The notes beneath the pieces were generated by a model that was given only the letters and a program-made list of their open reading frames with translations, was not told the origin of the DNA and ran no database searches. Below are positions 18,346 to 26,992 of a stretch of 64,000 bases of DNA, piece by piece. Source of the stretch: Streptomyces marianii (GTDB taxonomy: Bacteria > Actinomycetota > Actinomycetes > Streptomycetales > Streptomycetaceae); NCBI RefSeq assembly GCF_005795905.1, contig NZ_VAWE01000001.1, forward strand, positions 6,375,001 to 6,439,000. The letters run 5' to 3'. A program made the translations under genes and the position numbers. How positions within the stretch are numbered: position 1 is the first letter of the stretch; each line of letters opens with the position of its first letter.

Positions 18346-19863
18346 ATGTCCGTGCGCCCGCACACCGTCGAGACCGCCACCCCTGCCGCCGCGTCCGCCA
18401 CCCCTGCCGCTGCGTCCGCCGCCCCGTCACCGGACGGCCCGACCGGAGCCGTCGCGGCCGTCGTCCGAACCGCCGCCGGCGACCAGGATCCCTGCTGTGG
18501 CGCCCCGCTGCCGGTGCTCGGCCGGGACGTCACCGTGCCGCTCGTGACCGCCGGCGAAGTCACCTACGCCGCACTCGACTACGCGGCCAGCGCCCCGGCC
18601 CTGCAACGTGTGTGGGACGACGTCGCCGCGTACGCCCCCTACTACGGCAGCGTCCACCGCGGAGCCGGGTACCTCTCGCAGCTGTCCACCGACCTGTTCG
18701 AGAACAGCCGGGCCACCGTCCACGAGTTCCTGGACTGCCGCGACGGCGACCAGGTCGTGTTCACCCGGTCGACGACCGACTCGCTGAACCTGCTGGCCGG
18801 CGCGCTCCCCGCCGGCTGCGAGGTCTTCGTCTTCGAGACCGAGCACCACGCCGCCCTGCTGCCGTGGGCGAGCGCCCGTGTGACGTACCTGAACGCCCCG
18901 CGCACCCCGGGCGAGGCCGTCCGGACGCTGGAGTCGGCGCTCGCCCGCCGCGACCCCTACGGCCCCGCCCTGGTCTGTGTGACCGGTGCGTCCAACGTGA
19001 CCGGCGAGCTGTGGCCCGTACGGGAACTGGCCGCCGCGGCGCACGCCCACGGCGCGCGCATCGTCCTGGACGCCGCCCAGCTCGCCCCGCACCACCGCGT
19101 CTCCGTGCGGGACCTGGACGTCGACTGGGTCGCCTTCTCCGGGCACAAGCTGTACGCGCCCTTCGGCTCCGGCGTCCTCGCCGGGCGCGCGGACTGGCTG
19201 CAGGAGGCCGAGCCGTACCTCGCGGGCGGCGGCGCCTCGCGGAAGGTCTCGCGCCGCACCGACGGCGGCGTGGACGTCGAGTGGCACACCACCGCGGCCC
19301 GCCACGAGGCCGGTTCGCCGAACGTCATCGGCGCCTACGCGATCGCGTCCGCCTGCAGGGCTCTCACGGAGGCCGGCTTCGACGCCCTCGTCGAGCGCGA
19401 ACGGCACCTGATCGCGAAGGTCCGTGCGGGTCTCGCCGAGGTGCCCGAGGTCCGGGTGCTGTCGCTGTTCGGCGACGACTCCCCCCGGGTCGGCGTCATC
19501 TCCTTCGTGGTGGAGGGCTGGAACAGCTCGCACTTCGCGGCCGCGCTGTCCGCCGAGTACGGCATCGGCGTGCGCGACGGACTGTTCTGCGCCCACCCGC
19601 TGGTCCGTACGCTGCTCGGCGGTGACCCGCGGGAGGCCGGCGAGTGCGGTGCCCCGGAGGACGGGCCGGGCGAGCGAAGCGAGGCGGGGGTCCACCCGGC
19701 CGAAGGTCGGGGGAGGTCGCTGAACGCGATCCGGGTCAGCTTCGGGGCCGGTACGCCGGACGAGCACGTGGAGCGGTTCGTTGGGGCGGTCACGGAACTG
19801 GTGCGCCACGGTGCGAAGTGGAACTACCGCACCGAGGACGGGCGTTGCGTTCCCGCCGTGTGA
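18346..19863 (+). CDS. Class-V aminotransferase / cysteine-desulfurase-like enzyme
   Basis: This 505-residue PLP enzyme resembles group II (SufS-like) desulfurases. The PLP lysine lies in FSGHKLYAPFG, the aspartate in IVLDAAQLAPH, and a cysteine in GVRDGLFCAHP aligns with the SufS active-site cysteine. The first 65 residues are a low-complexity Ala/Pro extension. A charged insert near residue 430 is unusual. ATG at 18346 follows GGGAG. Control by a SAM-IV riboswitch points to sulfur or methionine metabolism: shut off when SAM is plentiful. Desulfurase, lyase or another sulfur-linked activity are all possible. Confidence 0.9.
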   Translation: MSVRPHTVETATPAAASATPAAASAAPSPDGPTGAVAAVVRTAAGDQDPCCGAPLPVLGRDVTVPLVTAGEVTYAALDYAASAPALQRVWDDVAAYAPYYGSVHRGAGYLSQLSTDLFENSRATVHEFLDCRDGDQVVFTRSTTDSLNLLAGALPAGCEVFVFETEHHAALLPWASARVTYLNAPRTPGEAVRTLESALARRDPYGPALVCVTGASNVTGELWPVRELAAAAHAHGARIVLDAAQLAPHHRVSVRDLDVDWVAFSGHKLYAPFGSGVLAGRADWLQEAEPYLAGGGASRKVSRRTDGGVDVEWHTTAARHEAGSPNVIGAYAIASACRALTEAGFDALVERERHLIAKVRAGLAEVPEVRVLSLFGDDSPRVGVISFVVEGWNSSHFAAALSAEYGIGVRDGLFCAHPLVRTLLGGDPREAGECGAPEDGPGERSEAGVHPAEGRGRSLNAIRVSFGAGTPDEHVERFVGAVTELVRHGAKWNYRTEDGRCVPAV

Positions 19864-19933
19864 GCGGTGCGGGCCGAGTGAGCCGCGCGAGCGTTCCCGC
19901 CGTGTGAGCGGTGCGAACGCGCCCGACGCGGCA

Positions 19934-20215
19934 CTACGCGTCGAGCCCGATCGCGAACGCTGCCTCCAGGTCGTGCTGGGAGTACGTACGGAACGCGACA
20001 TGGGTGTCGGTGGCCTCGACGCCGGGGATCTTGCTGATCCGCCCCGGGATCACATCGGCCAGGTCGTCGTGCTTGGCGACCCTGACCATGGCGATCAGGT
20101 CGTAGGTGCCGGTGACCGAGAAGACCTCGCTGACGCTGTCCAGGGAGGCGATCGACTCGGCGATCTCGGGAATGCGGTCCACACTGGTCTTGATGAGCAC
20201 GATCGCGGTGATCAC
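19934..20215 (-). CDS. Stand-alone AsnC/Lrp ligand-binding domain
   Basis: The 93-residue protein is a RAM (AsnC-type effector) domain without the DNA-binding helix-turn-helix. Motifs include SVTGTYDLIAMVRV and the closing FRTYSQHDLEAAF. Such proteins bind amino acids and may form oligomers with full-length Lrp regulators. GTG at 20215 overlaps the rhomboid stop by four bases, so the two are translationally coupled. The functional link with a protease is unexplained. Confidence 0.9.
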   Translation of the reverse strand: MITAIVLIKTSVDRIPEIAESIASLDSVSEVFSVTGTYDLIAMVRVAKHDDLADVIPGRISKIPGVEATDTHVAFRTYSQHDLEAAFAIGLDA

Positions 20216-20937
20216 GGCTGTCCTTCTCCCTCGGTGGCCGCTGCTGGGGGTTTCACTCTAGCGGCCCGCCGGAATCGGCCCCACGCGTAGAGGAACCCGA
20301 TGCCGAACCCCACCAGATGTGCCAGATACGCCACCCCGGGACCCGTGGACGAGCTCTGCGCCTCCGCAAGCCACTGCAGCACGAACCAGAAGATCAGCAC
20401 GATCCACGCGGGAAAGCGCAGCGGCAGGAAGAACAGGAAGGGATAGAGGCTTGTCACCCGCGTCCTCGGGAAGAGGCAGAGAAAGGCGCCCAGCACGCCC
20501 GAGATGGCTCCGGACGCCCCGACGAGCGTGTGGTCCGACTCGGCGTTGGCCGCCGCGTAAGCGAGGAGCGCCAGATAGCCGCAGCCCAGGTAGAAGAGCG
20601 CGAACTCCGCGTGTCCCAGGCGCTCCTCGACCATGGCGCCGAAGACGTGGAGGAAGAGCATGTTGCCCAGCAGATGGAGCCAGCTGCCGTGTACGAAGAG
20701 CGCGGTCAGCGGGGTGAGCAGGGCCCTCGGGGAACCCTGCAGCAGTTCGCTCGGGATCACGCCCCAGCGTTCGAAGTGGACGGCCTGGGCGGTGAGCAGG
20801 GTGTCCCCGGTGCCGTACGACGGGTTGAGCCCGGAGACCGGACCGACGACGAACAGGAGGCAGCACATGCCGATCGCTCCGTAGGTCACCACCGGGCCGG
20901 TCGTCACGCCCCGTACCGCCGTCCACCGATCGATCAT
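20212..20937 (-). CDS. Rhomboid-family intramembrane serine protease
   Basis: Rhomboids cut substrates within or near the membrane. The 241-residue protein has six predicted helices. The family motifs are WLHLLGNMLFL, the active serine in GASGAISG, and the catalytic histidine in YLAHLVGFGIG. ATG at 20937 gives the typical short cytoplasmic start. It is first in a two-gene unit with the AsnC-type domain protein. The substrate is unknown. Confidence 0.94.
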   Translation of the reverse strand: MIDRWTAVRGVTTGPVVTYGAIGMCCLLFVVGPVSGLNPSYGTGDTLLTAQAVHFERWGVIPSELLQGSPRALLTPLTALFVHGSWLHLLGNMLFLHVFGAMVEERLGHAEFALFYLGCGYLALLAYAAANAESDHTLVGASGAISGVLGAFLCLFPRTRVTSLYPFLFFLPLRFPAWIVLIFWFVLQWLAEAQSSSTGPGVAYLAHLVGFGIGFLYAWGRFRRAARVKPPAAATEGEGQP

Positions 20938-21049
20938 GCCCAGAGCATGGCGTACCGGGACCGATGCGGGCAGACCGCCTCGCCGTGTCACGGCGACCCG
21001 TGAGGTCGTAGGGTGACGGGCAGTACGCACGAGGAGACGAGGACGGCCG

Positions 21050-21292
21050 ATGACGACGGTACCCATGCCGACGGAGACCACCCGTTGGCGCTGCACCCTG
21101 TGCGGCAATCTCACCCGTTTCGACGTGACCCGGTCCTCCAAGGTCGTCGAGTACGTCCATCTGGATCTGGCGGGGGAGCCCAAGGTGGAGGAGCGCGATG
21201 TGGTGAGTGAGACCATCGAGTCGGTCCGCTGCCGCTGGTGCAACGCCGTGGACCAGATCGAACTGGTGGACAGGCCGGGCAGCGGCTCCTGA
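21050..21292 (+). CDS. Small zinc-ribbon-like protein
   Basis: This 80-residue hypothetical protein contains two CxxC pairs (CTLCGN near residue 15 and CRWCNA near 60), suggesting a bound zinc ion. No catalytic motif is seen. It lies 43 bases before the NYN-domain gene on the same strand and may be co-transcribed; nucleic-acid association would fit that partner but is only inferred. Confidence 0.82.
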   Translation: MTTVPMPTETTRWRCTLCGNLTRFDVTRSSKVVEYVHLDLAGEPKVEERDVVSETIESVRCRWCNAVDQIELVDRPGSGS

Positions 21293-21334
21293 CGGAGCCG
21301 TGCGACCCGCGGGAAGACAGTGGGGTGACGGATC

Positions 21335-22693
21335 GTGGAGCAGCCCGAGAGCGGCGCCGGGCCGGCCGGTGCCGGCGACGCCGCCGAGGCGCTCGACCGC
21401 CCGCTGCCGGAAGGCGTGCGGCGACGGGTCGTCGCACTGGTCTCGGACGCCTTCGGCGGACTGACCGTCACCGAACTCCCCGCCCAGTTGAGGCAGTACG
21501 CCCGGTTCACCCCGACCCGCCGGGCGAAGTACGCGGGCAACGCCATGGCCGCGGCTCTGGAGGGCGACCCCGTCTTCCGGCAGCGCATCGGTGAACGGCT
21601 CCGCGACTCCCAGCCCGAGCTCGCCTCCGCGCTGGAGTCCGGGACGCCTCCCGCGGCCGCCGACCCCGTCGACGTGGCGGCCGCCGCCTATGTGCTGCGG
21701 CCGGCCGGCTGGGGCAAGCTGGTGGCCGCCGCCGGCGAGGAGGCCCAGCGGGTCGACGCCGAGCGCGCGGACGACGAGAGCAGGCGCGAGCTGCAGCGGC
21801 TCCGCGAGGAGCTGGACCGGCTGAAGGCCCAGCACAAGGCCGAGACCGAGCGGCTGCGCACCGAGCTGGACGCGGCCCGCAAGGAGTCGGACGCGCTGCA
21901 CCGCAAGCTGCGCAGCGCCCAGAGCGACGTCAAGCGCGCCGAGGCGGCCGTGCGCCGCGGCAACGCGGAGCACGAGGGCGCCAGGGCCGAGGCGCACGCG
22001 CAGGTCTCGGCGGCCGAGAGCGAGGCGCGCCGGCTCAAGGCCAGGCTCGCCGAGGCGGAGGCCGCGGTCGAGGCGAGCCGCAGGGCCGCCCGCGAGGGCC
22101 GGTCGATCGAGGACATGCGGGTGCGGCTGCTGCTGGACACCGTGCTGGACGCGGCTTCGGGGCTGCGCCGCGAACTGGCCCTGCCACCCGCCTCCGTGCA
22201 TCCGGCCGACACCGTCGACGCCGTGGAGCCCGGCCGGATGACCCCCAAGGACATCGCGGCGCGCGCACTGTCCGAGACCGACCCGGCGCTGCTGGACCAG
22301 TTGCTGGCGCTGCCCCAGGTCCATCTGCTCGTGGACGGGTACAACGTCACGAAGACCGGCTATCCGACGATGCCGCTGGAGAAGCAGCGGCTGCGGCTGC
22401 TGGGCGGACTCGCGATGCTGGCCGCGCAGACCGGCGCCGAGATCACCTGCGTCTTCGACGGCGCCGAACTCGCCGCGCCGGTGCTGCTGGCGCCCCCGCG
22501 CGGGGTGCGGGTGCTGTTCTCCAAGCCCGGTGTGACCGCGGACGAGCTGATCCGTCAGCTGGTCCGGGCCGAGCCGCCGGGCCGGCCCGTGGTCGTGGTC
22601 TCCACGGACCGCGAGGTCGCCGACGGGGTGGCGAAGGCCGGGGCGAGGCCGGTCGCGTCCGCGATGCTGCTGAAGCGGCTTTCGCGCGTCTAG
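21335..22693 (+). CDS. NYN-domain (PIN-like) protein with coiled coil
   Basis: The 452-residue protein begins with a helical domain, continues with a long coiled coil of charged heptads (about residues 140-255), and ends in a NYN/YacP-like domain (about 325-450). In that domain LVDGYNVTK, VFDGAE and VVSTDREVADG carry the acidic residues expected for metal-dependent RNase activity. NYN proteins act in RNA processing. GTG at 21335 is chosen. It is preceded by a small zinc-ribbon gene. The RNA target is unknown. Confidence 0.9.
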   Translation: MEQPESGAGPAGAGDAAEALDRPLPEGVRRRVVALVSDAFGGLTVTELPAQLRQYARFTPTRRAKYAGNAMAAALEGDPVFRQRIGERLRDSQPELASALESGTPPAAADPVDVAAAAYVLRPAGWGKLVAAAGEEAQRVDAERADDESRRELQRLREELDRLKAQHKAETERLRTELDAARKESDALHRKLRSAQSDVKRAEAAVRRGNAEHEGARAEAHAQVSAAESEARRLKARLAEAEAAVEASRRAAREGRSIEDMRVRLLLDTVLDAASGLRRELALPPASVHPADTVDAVEPGRMTPKDIAARALSETDPALLDQLLALPQVHLLVDGYNVTKTGYPTMPLEKQRLRLLGGLAMLAAQTGAEITCVFDGAELAAPVLLAPPRGVRVLFSKPGVTADELIRQLVRAEPPGRPVVVVSTDREVADGVAKAGARPVASAMLLKRLSRV

Positions 22694-23011
22694 TGCGACT
22701 CGTAACTCCTGGGCTTAATGCCCGATTTAGCGGAACGTACCGTCAAGTCGCCGCTACTGCCCGTGGGGTGTGTGTAAAGAATGCGCCCCGTGGGCCAGAT
22801 TTTTCTCATGAGGATTTGAAGTGATCACAGGAAGGTCACTAGGGTCAGGCCTCGAACCTTCGCGCGGTTGATCGTCCATCCGGGATGACAGCGAAGGAAC
22901 CGCCGATTTCGCGCAGTTCGCCCCTTTTTCGTGGGGGGTCGAGTGTGCGCGGAGCCGGGGATCCCCCCCCACGGCCCGGCAGGCGGCTCGAGGAAGAAGG
23001 AGCTCGCCTTC
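22694..23011 (+). promoter_or_regulatory. Leader region of the first NlpC/P60 gene
   Basis: The 318-bp gap has AT-richer stretches and likely contains the promoter and a long 5' leader. It includes the palindrome GTGATCAC near 22821 and near-direct repeats of CCCGTGGGG. I looked for a c-di-AMP (ydaO) riboswitch, which often precedes wall-hydrolase genes in this group, and did not find a convincing match. Confidence 0.4.
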
Positions 23012-24040
23012 GTGGCGTCCCACCGTCGTCCCAAGCAGCCGAGCCGCGCCCGTGTGACCGTGCTCACCGCGACCGCCGCCGCGGCCGTCGCCCTCACCTC
23101 GCAGGCCGCCCAGGCCGCTCCGGCCAAGCCGAGCAAGGGCGAGGTCAAGGCCAAGGTCGACGCCCTCTACCACGAGGCGGAGAAGGCCACCGAGGACCAC
23201 AGCCTGGCCAAGGAGCAGCAGACCAAGCTCCAGAAGGAGATCGACGCGATCCAGGACCGCGTCGCCCGTGGGCAGGACGAGCTCAACACCATGCGGGACA
23301 AGCTGGGTTCGGTGGCCAGCGCCCAGTACCGCTCCGGCGGCATAGACCCGTCCGTCCAGCTCTTCCTCTCCGGTGACCCGGACACGTACCTGGACAAGGC
23401 GTCCGCGATGGACCAGCTCGGCGCCAAGCAGGCGACCGCGCTCGAGGACATCCAGTCGAAGCAGCGCGACCTCGCCCAGCAGCGCGCCGAGGCCACCCGC
23501 AAGCTCGGTGACCTCGAGGACGTCCGCAAGACGCTCGGCGAGAAGAAGGCCAAGATCCAGGGCAAGCTCTCCGAGGCCCAGAAGCTCCTCAACACCCTGA
23601 CCGCCGCCGAGCGGGCGAAGATGCAGGAGGAAGAGGAGCGCGCCAGCCGTGCCGCGGGTGAGCGCGTGAACCTCGGCAACGAGGTGCCGGCCTCCCAGCG
23701 CGGCGCCGCCGCGCTGAACGCCGCCGCCACCCAGCTGGGCAAGCCGTACGTCTCCGGTGCCGAGGGCCCCAACTCCTACGACTGCTCCGGGCTGACCCAG
23801 TGGGCGTACCGCCAGGCCGGCGTGAGCCTCACCCGGACCACCTACACCCAGCAGAACGACGGTGTGAAGATCGGCCGCAGCCAGCTCAAGCCGGGCGACC
23901 TGGTCTTCTTCAACAGCCTTTCGCACGTGGGTCTGTACGCGGGCAACAACCAGATCCTGCACGCCCCGAAGCCCGGCACCGTCGTCCGCTACGAGTCCAT
24001 GGACTACATGGGCACCTTCCAGTTCGGCGTCCGGATCTGA
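23012..24040 (+). CDS. Secreted NlpC/P60 peptidoglycan endopeptidase
   Basis: The 342-residue protein has a signal peptide (ARVTVLTATAAAAVALTSQA), a long coiled-coil region (about residues 45-215) and a C-terminal NlpC/P60 domain. The catalytic cysteine is in YDCSGLTQWAY, with histidines in SHVGLYAG and ILHAP. It should cut D-Glu-DAP-type bonds in wall peptides outside the cell, with the coiled coil providing control, as in RipA-like proteins. GTG at 23012 follows AAGGAG. It is the first of a tandem pair of equal length. Confidence 0.95.
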   Translation: MASHRRPKQPSRARVTVLTATAAAAVALTSQAAQAAPAKPSKGEVKAKVDALYHEAEKATEDHSLAKEQQTKLQKEIDAIQDRVARGQDELNTMRDKLGSVASAQYRSGGIDPSVQLFLSGDPDTYLDKASAMDQLGAKQATALEDIQSKQRDLAQQRAEATRKLGDLEDVRKTLGEKKAKIQGKLSEAQKLLNTLTAAERAKMQEEEERASRAAGERVNLGNEVPASQRGAAALNAAATQLGKPYVSGAEGPNSYDCSGLTQWAYRQAGVSLTRTTYTQQNDGVKIGRSQLKPGDLVFFNSLSHVGLYAGNNQILHAPKPGTVVRYESMDYMGTFQFGVRI

Positions 24041-24238
24041 CACCCCGCCAACCGGCGCCCGATCGGGCGAATTGCGGTATGCGCCGCTGACCGTGCGCCC
24101 CGCCGGTGACCTGTGGTCTCCCGCGGGGCGTCACTGTATGTACTCGATGCGGCTTTTGGCCGTCCCCTTCCCCGGCCGTTACTGTCTGCCGCGCAGCAGC
24201 CGCTCAGGCTGCGTCCAGCGGAAGGGAGTACGGCTCCT

Positions 24239-25267
24239 GTGGCGTCCCATCGCCGACCCTCAGCGCCCGGTTTCGACCGGGGTGCCCGGGTCACCCTCCT
24301 TTCAGCCGCGGCGGCGACCGCCGCGGCCGCGCTCGGTACCGCACCGGCCGAAGCCGACCCGACCGGCGGCCCCGCCGCCACCCGCGCCCAGGTCGACCGG
24401 CTGTACGAGCAGGCCGAGAAGGCGACGGAGCAGTACAACAAGGCGGGCGAGCACGCCGACGAACTGCGCGCCCGGGTGGCCCGGTCCCAGGACCGGGCCG
24501 CCCGCGGCCAGGAGGCCGTCAACCGGATGCGGGAGGCGCTCGGTTCCGTGGCCGGGGCCCAGTACCGCTCCGGCGGGGTGGACCCGGCGCTCGCCCTGCT
24601 GCTCTCCGGCGATCCCGACACGTACCTCGACCGGGCGGCGGTGCTGGACCGGCTCGGCGACCGGGAGGCGACCGTGCTGAGCGACCTCCGGCGGGCCCAG
24701 CGGGGGCTCGGCCAGGAGCGTTCCGAAGCCGCCCGGACACTGGCCGAACTGGAGCGCACCAGGACCGCCCTGGCCCGCCACAAGCGGGTCGTCGAGGCCA
24801 AGCTCGCCTCGGCCGAGCGGCTGCTGGCCTCGCTGCCGGCCCCTGAGCGGGCTGCCTACGACCGGGCGTCGCGCTCCGGCCGCGGCGTCCCCGACCTGTC
24901 GGGCGGGGCGGGCCCCTCGTCCGCGCGTGCGGGCGCGGCGGTGGCGGCCGCGCAGAGCGCCGTCGGCAGACCGTACGTCTGGGGTGCCAACGGACCGAAC
25001 GGCTTCGACTGCTCCGGCCTCACCCAGTGGTCCTACGCCCAGGCCGGCGTCGGGCTGCCCCGCACCTCCCAGGCGCAGCGGTACGCGGGACGGCAGGTCC
25101 CGCTGTCCCAGGCGAGGCCCGGTGACCTGGTCACGTACCGCTCCGACGCCAGTCACGTGGCCATGTACGTCGGCAACGGGCAGGTCGTCCACGCGCCCTA
25201 CCCCGGGGCGGCGGTGCGCTACGACCCGGTGGGGATGATGCCGATCGCCTCGGTGACCCGGCCCTGA
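24239..25267 (+). CDS. Secreted NlpC/P60 endopeptidase, tandem paralog
   Basis: This protein is also exactly 342 residues and has the same plan as the gene before it: signal peptide after MASHRRP, coiled-coil region with the shared AQYRSGG and SGDPDTYLD motifs, and NlpC/P60 domain with catalytic cysteine in FDCSGLTQWSY and histidines in SHVAMYVG and VVHAP. GTG at 24239 follows GGAAGGGAG. It is more arginine-rich than its partner, indicating old duplication. The pair probably has overlapping wall-remodelling roles. Confidence 0.95.
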   Translation: MASHRRPSAPGFDRGARVTLLSAAAATAAAALGTAPAEADPTGGPAATRAQVDRLYEQAEKATEQYNKAGEHADELRARVARSQDRAARGQEAVNRMREALGSVAGAQYRSGGVDPALALLLSGDPDTYLDRAAVLDRLGDREATVLSDLRRAQRGLGQERSEAARTLAELERTRTALARHKRVVEAKLASAERLLASLPAPERAAYDRASRSGRGVPDLSGGAGPSSARAGAAVAAAQSAVGRPYVWGANGPNGFDCSGLTQWSYAQAGVGLPRTSQAQRYAGRQVPLSQARPGDLVTYRSDASHVAMYVGNGQVVHAPYPGAAVRYDPVGMMPIASVTRP

Positions 25268-25271
25268 GCGG

Positions 25272-25314
25272 GGCAGGTCCCGCCCGACCGGTCCGGGGCA
25301 GGGCGGGTCCTGCC
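25272..25314 (+). terminator. Hairpin after the NlpC/P60 pair
   Basis: GGCAGGTCCCGCCC (25272-25285) pairs with GGGCGGGTCCTGCC (25301-25314) with one mismatch, directly after the stop codon. Confidence 0.55.
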
Positions 25315-25418
25315 GGGAAACGGGGCTTCCCGGGCCCGCTCCCCGACCGGCCGCGGCCCCTCCCCGGACCGTCCGGGACCGGGCCGGCCCGGTCCACGGT
25401 TCGCCTACGATCGGCAGG

Positions 25419-26678
25419 GTGGCCGATCAGGGGTTCTTCGGGCGGACGGCGGGACGGCGGCGCGGGGCGGCGCTCGTCCTGACCGGGCTCCTCCTGGCCG
25501 GGTCCCTGCTGACGGGCGGCTGCGCCGACGCACCGCGGCCTGACACCATCGGGCACGACGTCCAGCGCACGCTCGACGCCCGCGCCGCCGCGGTGCTCCG
25601 CCACGACGAGGCGGGCTATCTGGCGGCCCTCGACCCCTCCGCCCGGCAGCTGAAGGCGGCGGCGCGCGCGGAGTTCGCGAACCTCGCCGAGGTGCCGCTG
25701 AGCTCCTGGGAGTACCGGCTCACCGGCGTACGGCGCTCCGGCGTCCGGGCCACGGCCGACATCGAGCTGCGCTACCGGCTCGACGGGTACGACCCCTCGC
25801 CGGTGACCGCCGAGCGCCGCCTGGAACTGGCGGAGCGGAACGGCCGCTGGTACGTCACCGCCGACCGCCCCGGCCGCGGCGGCGGACAGCAGCTGTGGGA
25901 GCAGGGCGACATCGAGGCGGTGCGCGGCACCCACAGTCTGGTCCTCGGCGTCGGTCAGGAGCCGGCGCGGCTCCGGCGGATCGCGTCGGACGCCGACCGG
26001 TCCGTCCCCGCGGTCTCGGCCGCGTGGGGAGGGGCCTGGGCGGGGCGGGTGGTGGTCGTGGTGCCCGCCTCGCTGGACGCCATGGGACGTCTGCTGGGCG
26101 CGCCCGCCGCGCAGTACCGGGGCATCGCGGCGGTCACCACGGGCAGCGCGACCGCCCCCGACAGGGGCGGCGGCCCGGCGCCCGCGGACCGGGTCACCGT
26201 CAACCCCGAGGCGTACGAAGTGCTCGGCGATCTCGGCCGACGCGTCGTCCTCACCCATGAGACCGCGCACGTGGCCACCCGTGCGCACACCTCGGCCGCC
26301 ACCCCGCTCTGGCTTTCCGAGGGCTTCGCCGACTGGGCCGCCTACCGCGGCACCGGCCGCGACCCCCGTCAGGCGGCACCGGAACTGCGCCGCGCGGTCC
26401 TCCGCGGCGATCTCCCCGCGGCCCTTCCCACCGACGCCGACTTCCGCTTCGGCGGTGACGCCCGGGCGCTGGGCCGCGCCTACGAGGGCGGCCGGCTGGC
26501 CTGCGAGCTGATCGCCGACCGCTGGGGCGAAGAGCGGCTGCGCGCGTTCTACCGGACGGTGGGTGCCTCCGGGGCGCGCGACGGGGCGGTGGAGTCGGCG
26601 CTCGACGAGGTGCTGGGCACGAGCCCTGAACGCTTCACGGCGGACTGGCGGGAGTACCTGGGCGAGCGGCTGGAGTGA
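25419..26678 (+). CDS. Lipoprotein with gluzincin-like metallopeptidase motif
   Basis: The 419-residue exported protein has a lipobox-like LLTGGC near residue 32. An N-terminal NTF2-like part covers about residues 45-160. A later HETAHVAT motif is followed by WLSEGFADW, the HExxH plus downstream glutamate pattern of gluzincin zinc peptidases (peptidase MA-like). It should act on the outer face of the membrane. GTG at 25419 is chosen. The substrate is unknown; proximity to the NlpC/P60 genes suggests an envelope role. Confidence 0.85.
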   Translation: MADQGFFGRTAGRRRGAALVLTGLLLAGSLLTGGCADAPRPDTIGHDVQRTLDARAAAVLRHDEAGYLAALDPSARQLKAAARAEFANLAEVPLSSWEYRLTGVRRSGVRATADIELRYRLDGYDPSPVTAERRLELAERNGRWYVTADRPGRGGGQQLWEQGDIEAVRGTHSLVLGVGQEPARLRRIASDADRSVPAVSAAWGGAWAGRVVVVVPASLDAMGRLLGAPAAQYRGIAAVTTGSATAPDRGGGPAPADRVTVNPEAYEVLGDLGRRVVLTHETAHVATRAHTSAATPLWLSEGFADWAAYRGTGRDPRQAAPELRRAVLRGDLPAALPTDADFRFGGDARALGRAYEGGRLACELIADRWGEERLRAFYRTVGASGARDGAVESALDEVLGTSPERFTADWREYLGERLE

Positions 26679-26828
26679 GGCGTGCGGTGGGCGGCCGGGG
26701 CGATGGGGCGTCCCTGGCGGGACGGTCCCGGCAGGGGCGTCCGGAACCTGGCGCGGCGGAGCGGGAGGCGGCCCGGCAGGGCGTCCGGCGCGCAGCTCTC
26801 CGAAGTCCGGTCCCGCCCTCGCCGAGCG

Positions 26829-26972
26829 GTGCGGGTTCGCCGTGACCGGGTCGTGCGGGTTCGCCTTCGTCGGTGCGTGTCGCTCGGGCCCCGCAGGGGT
26901 GTGTGGGTTCGCCCTGGCCGGGTCGTGCGGCTCCGCCTCCGTCCGGGCGTGTCGCCCCGCCGAGGCGTGCCC
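26829..26972. repeat. Diverged 72-bp tandem duplication in an intergenic gap
   Basis: The 314-bp gap between the lipoprotein gene and the GT87 gene has no credible gene. It contains two diverged 72-bp copies (26829-26900 and 26901-26972), each with two shorter units starting GTGCGGGTTCGCC or similar. The period is a multiple of three and translates as a cysteine-containing repeat on the plus strand. It has no start signals and is probably not a gene. Confidence 0.5.
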
Positions 26973-26992
26973 GCACCGCGTCACGCACCGCG

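Noticed and set aside
22694..23011. A c-di-AMP (ydaO) riboswitch before the first NlpC/P60 gene
   Set aside because: The setting fits and GAGCCGGGGATCC is reminiscent of one conserved segment, but the other conserved segments were not found in order. A covariance-model search would decide.
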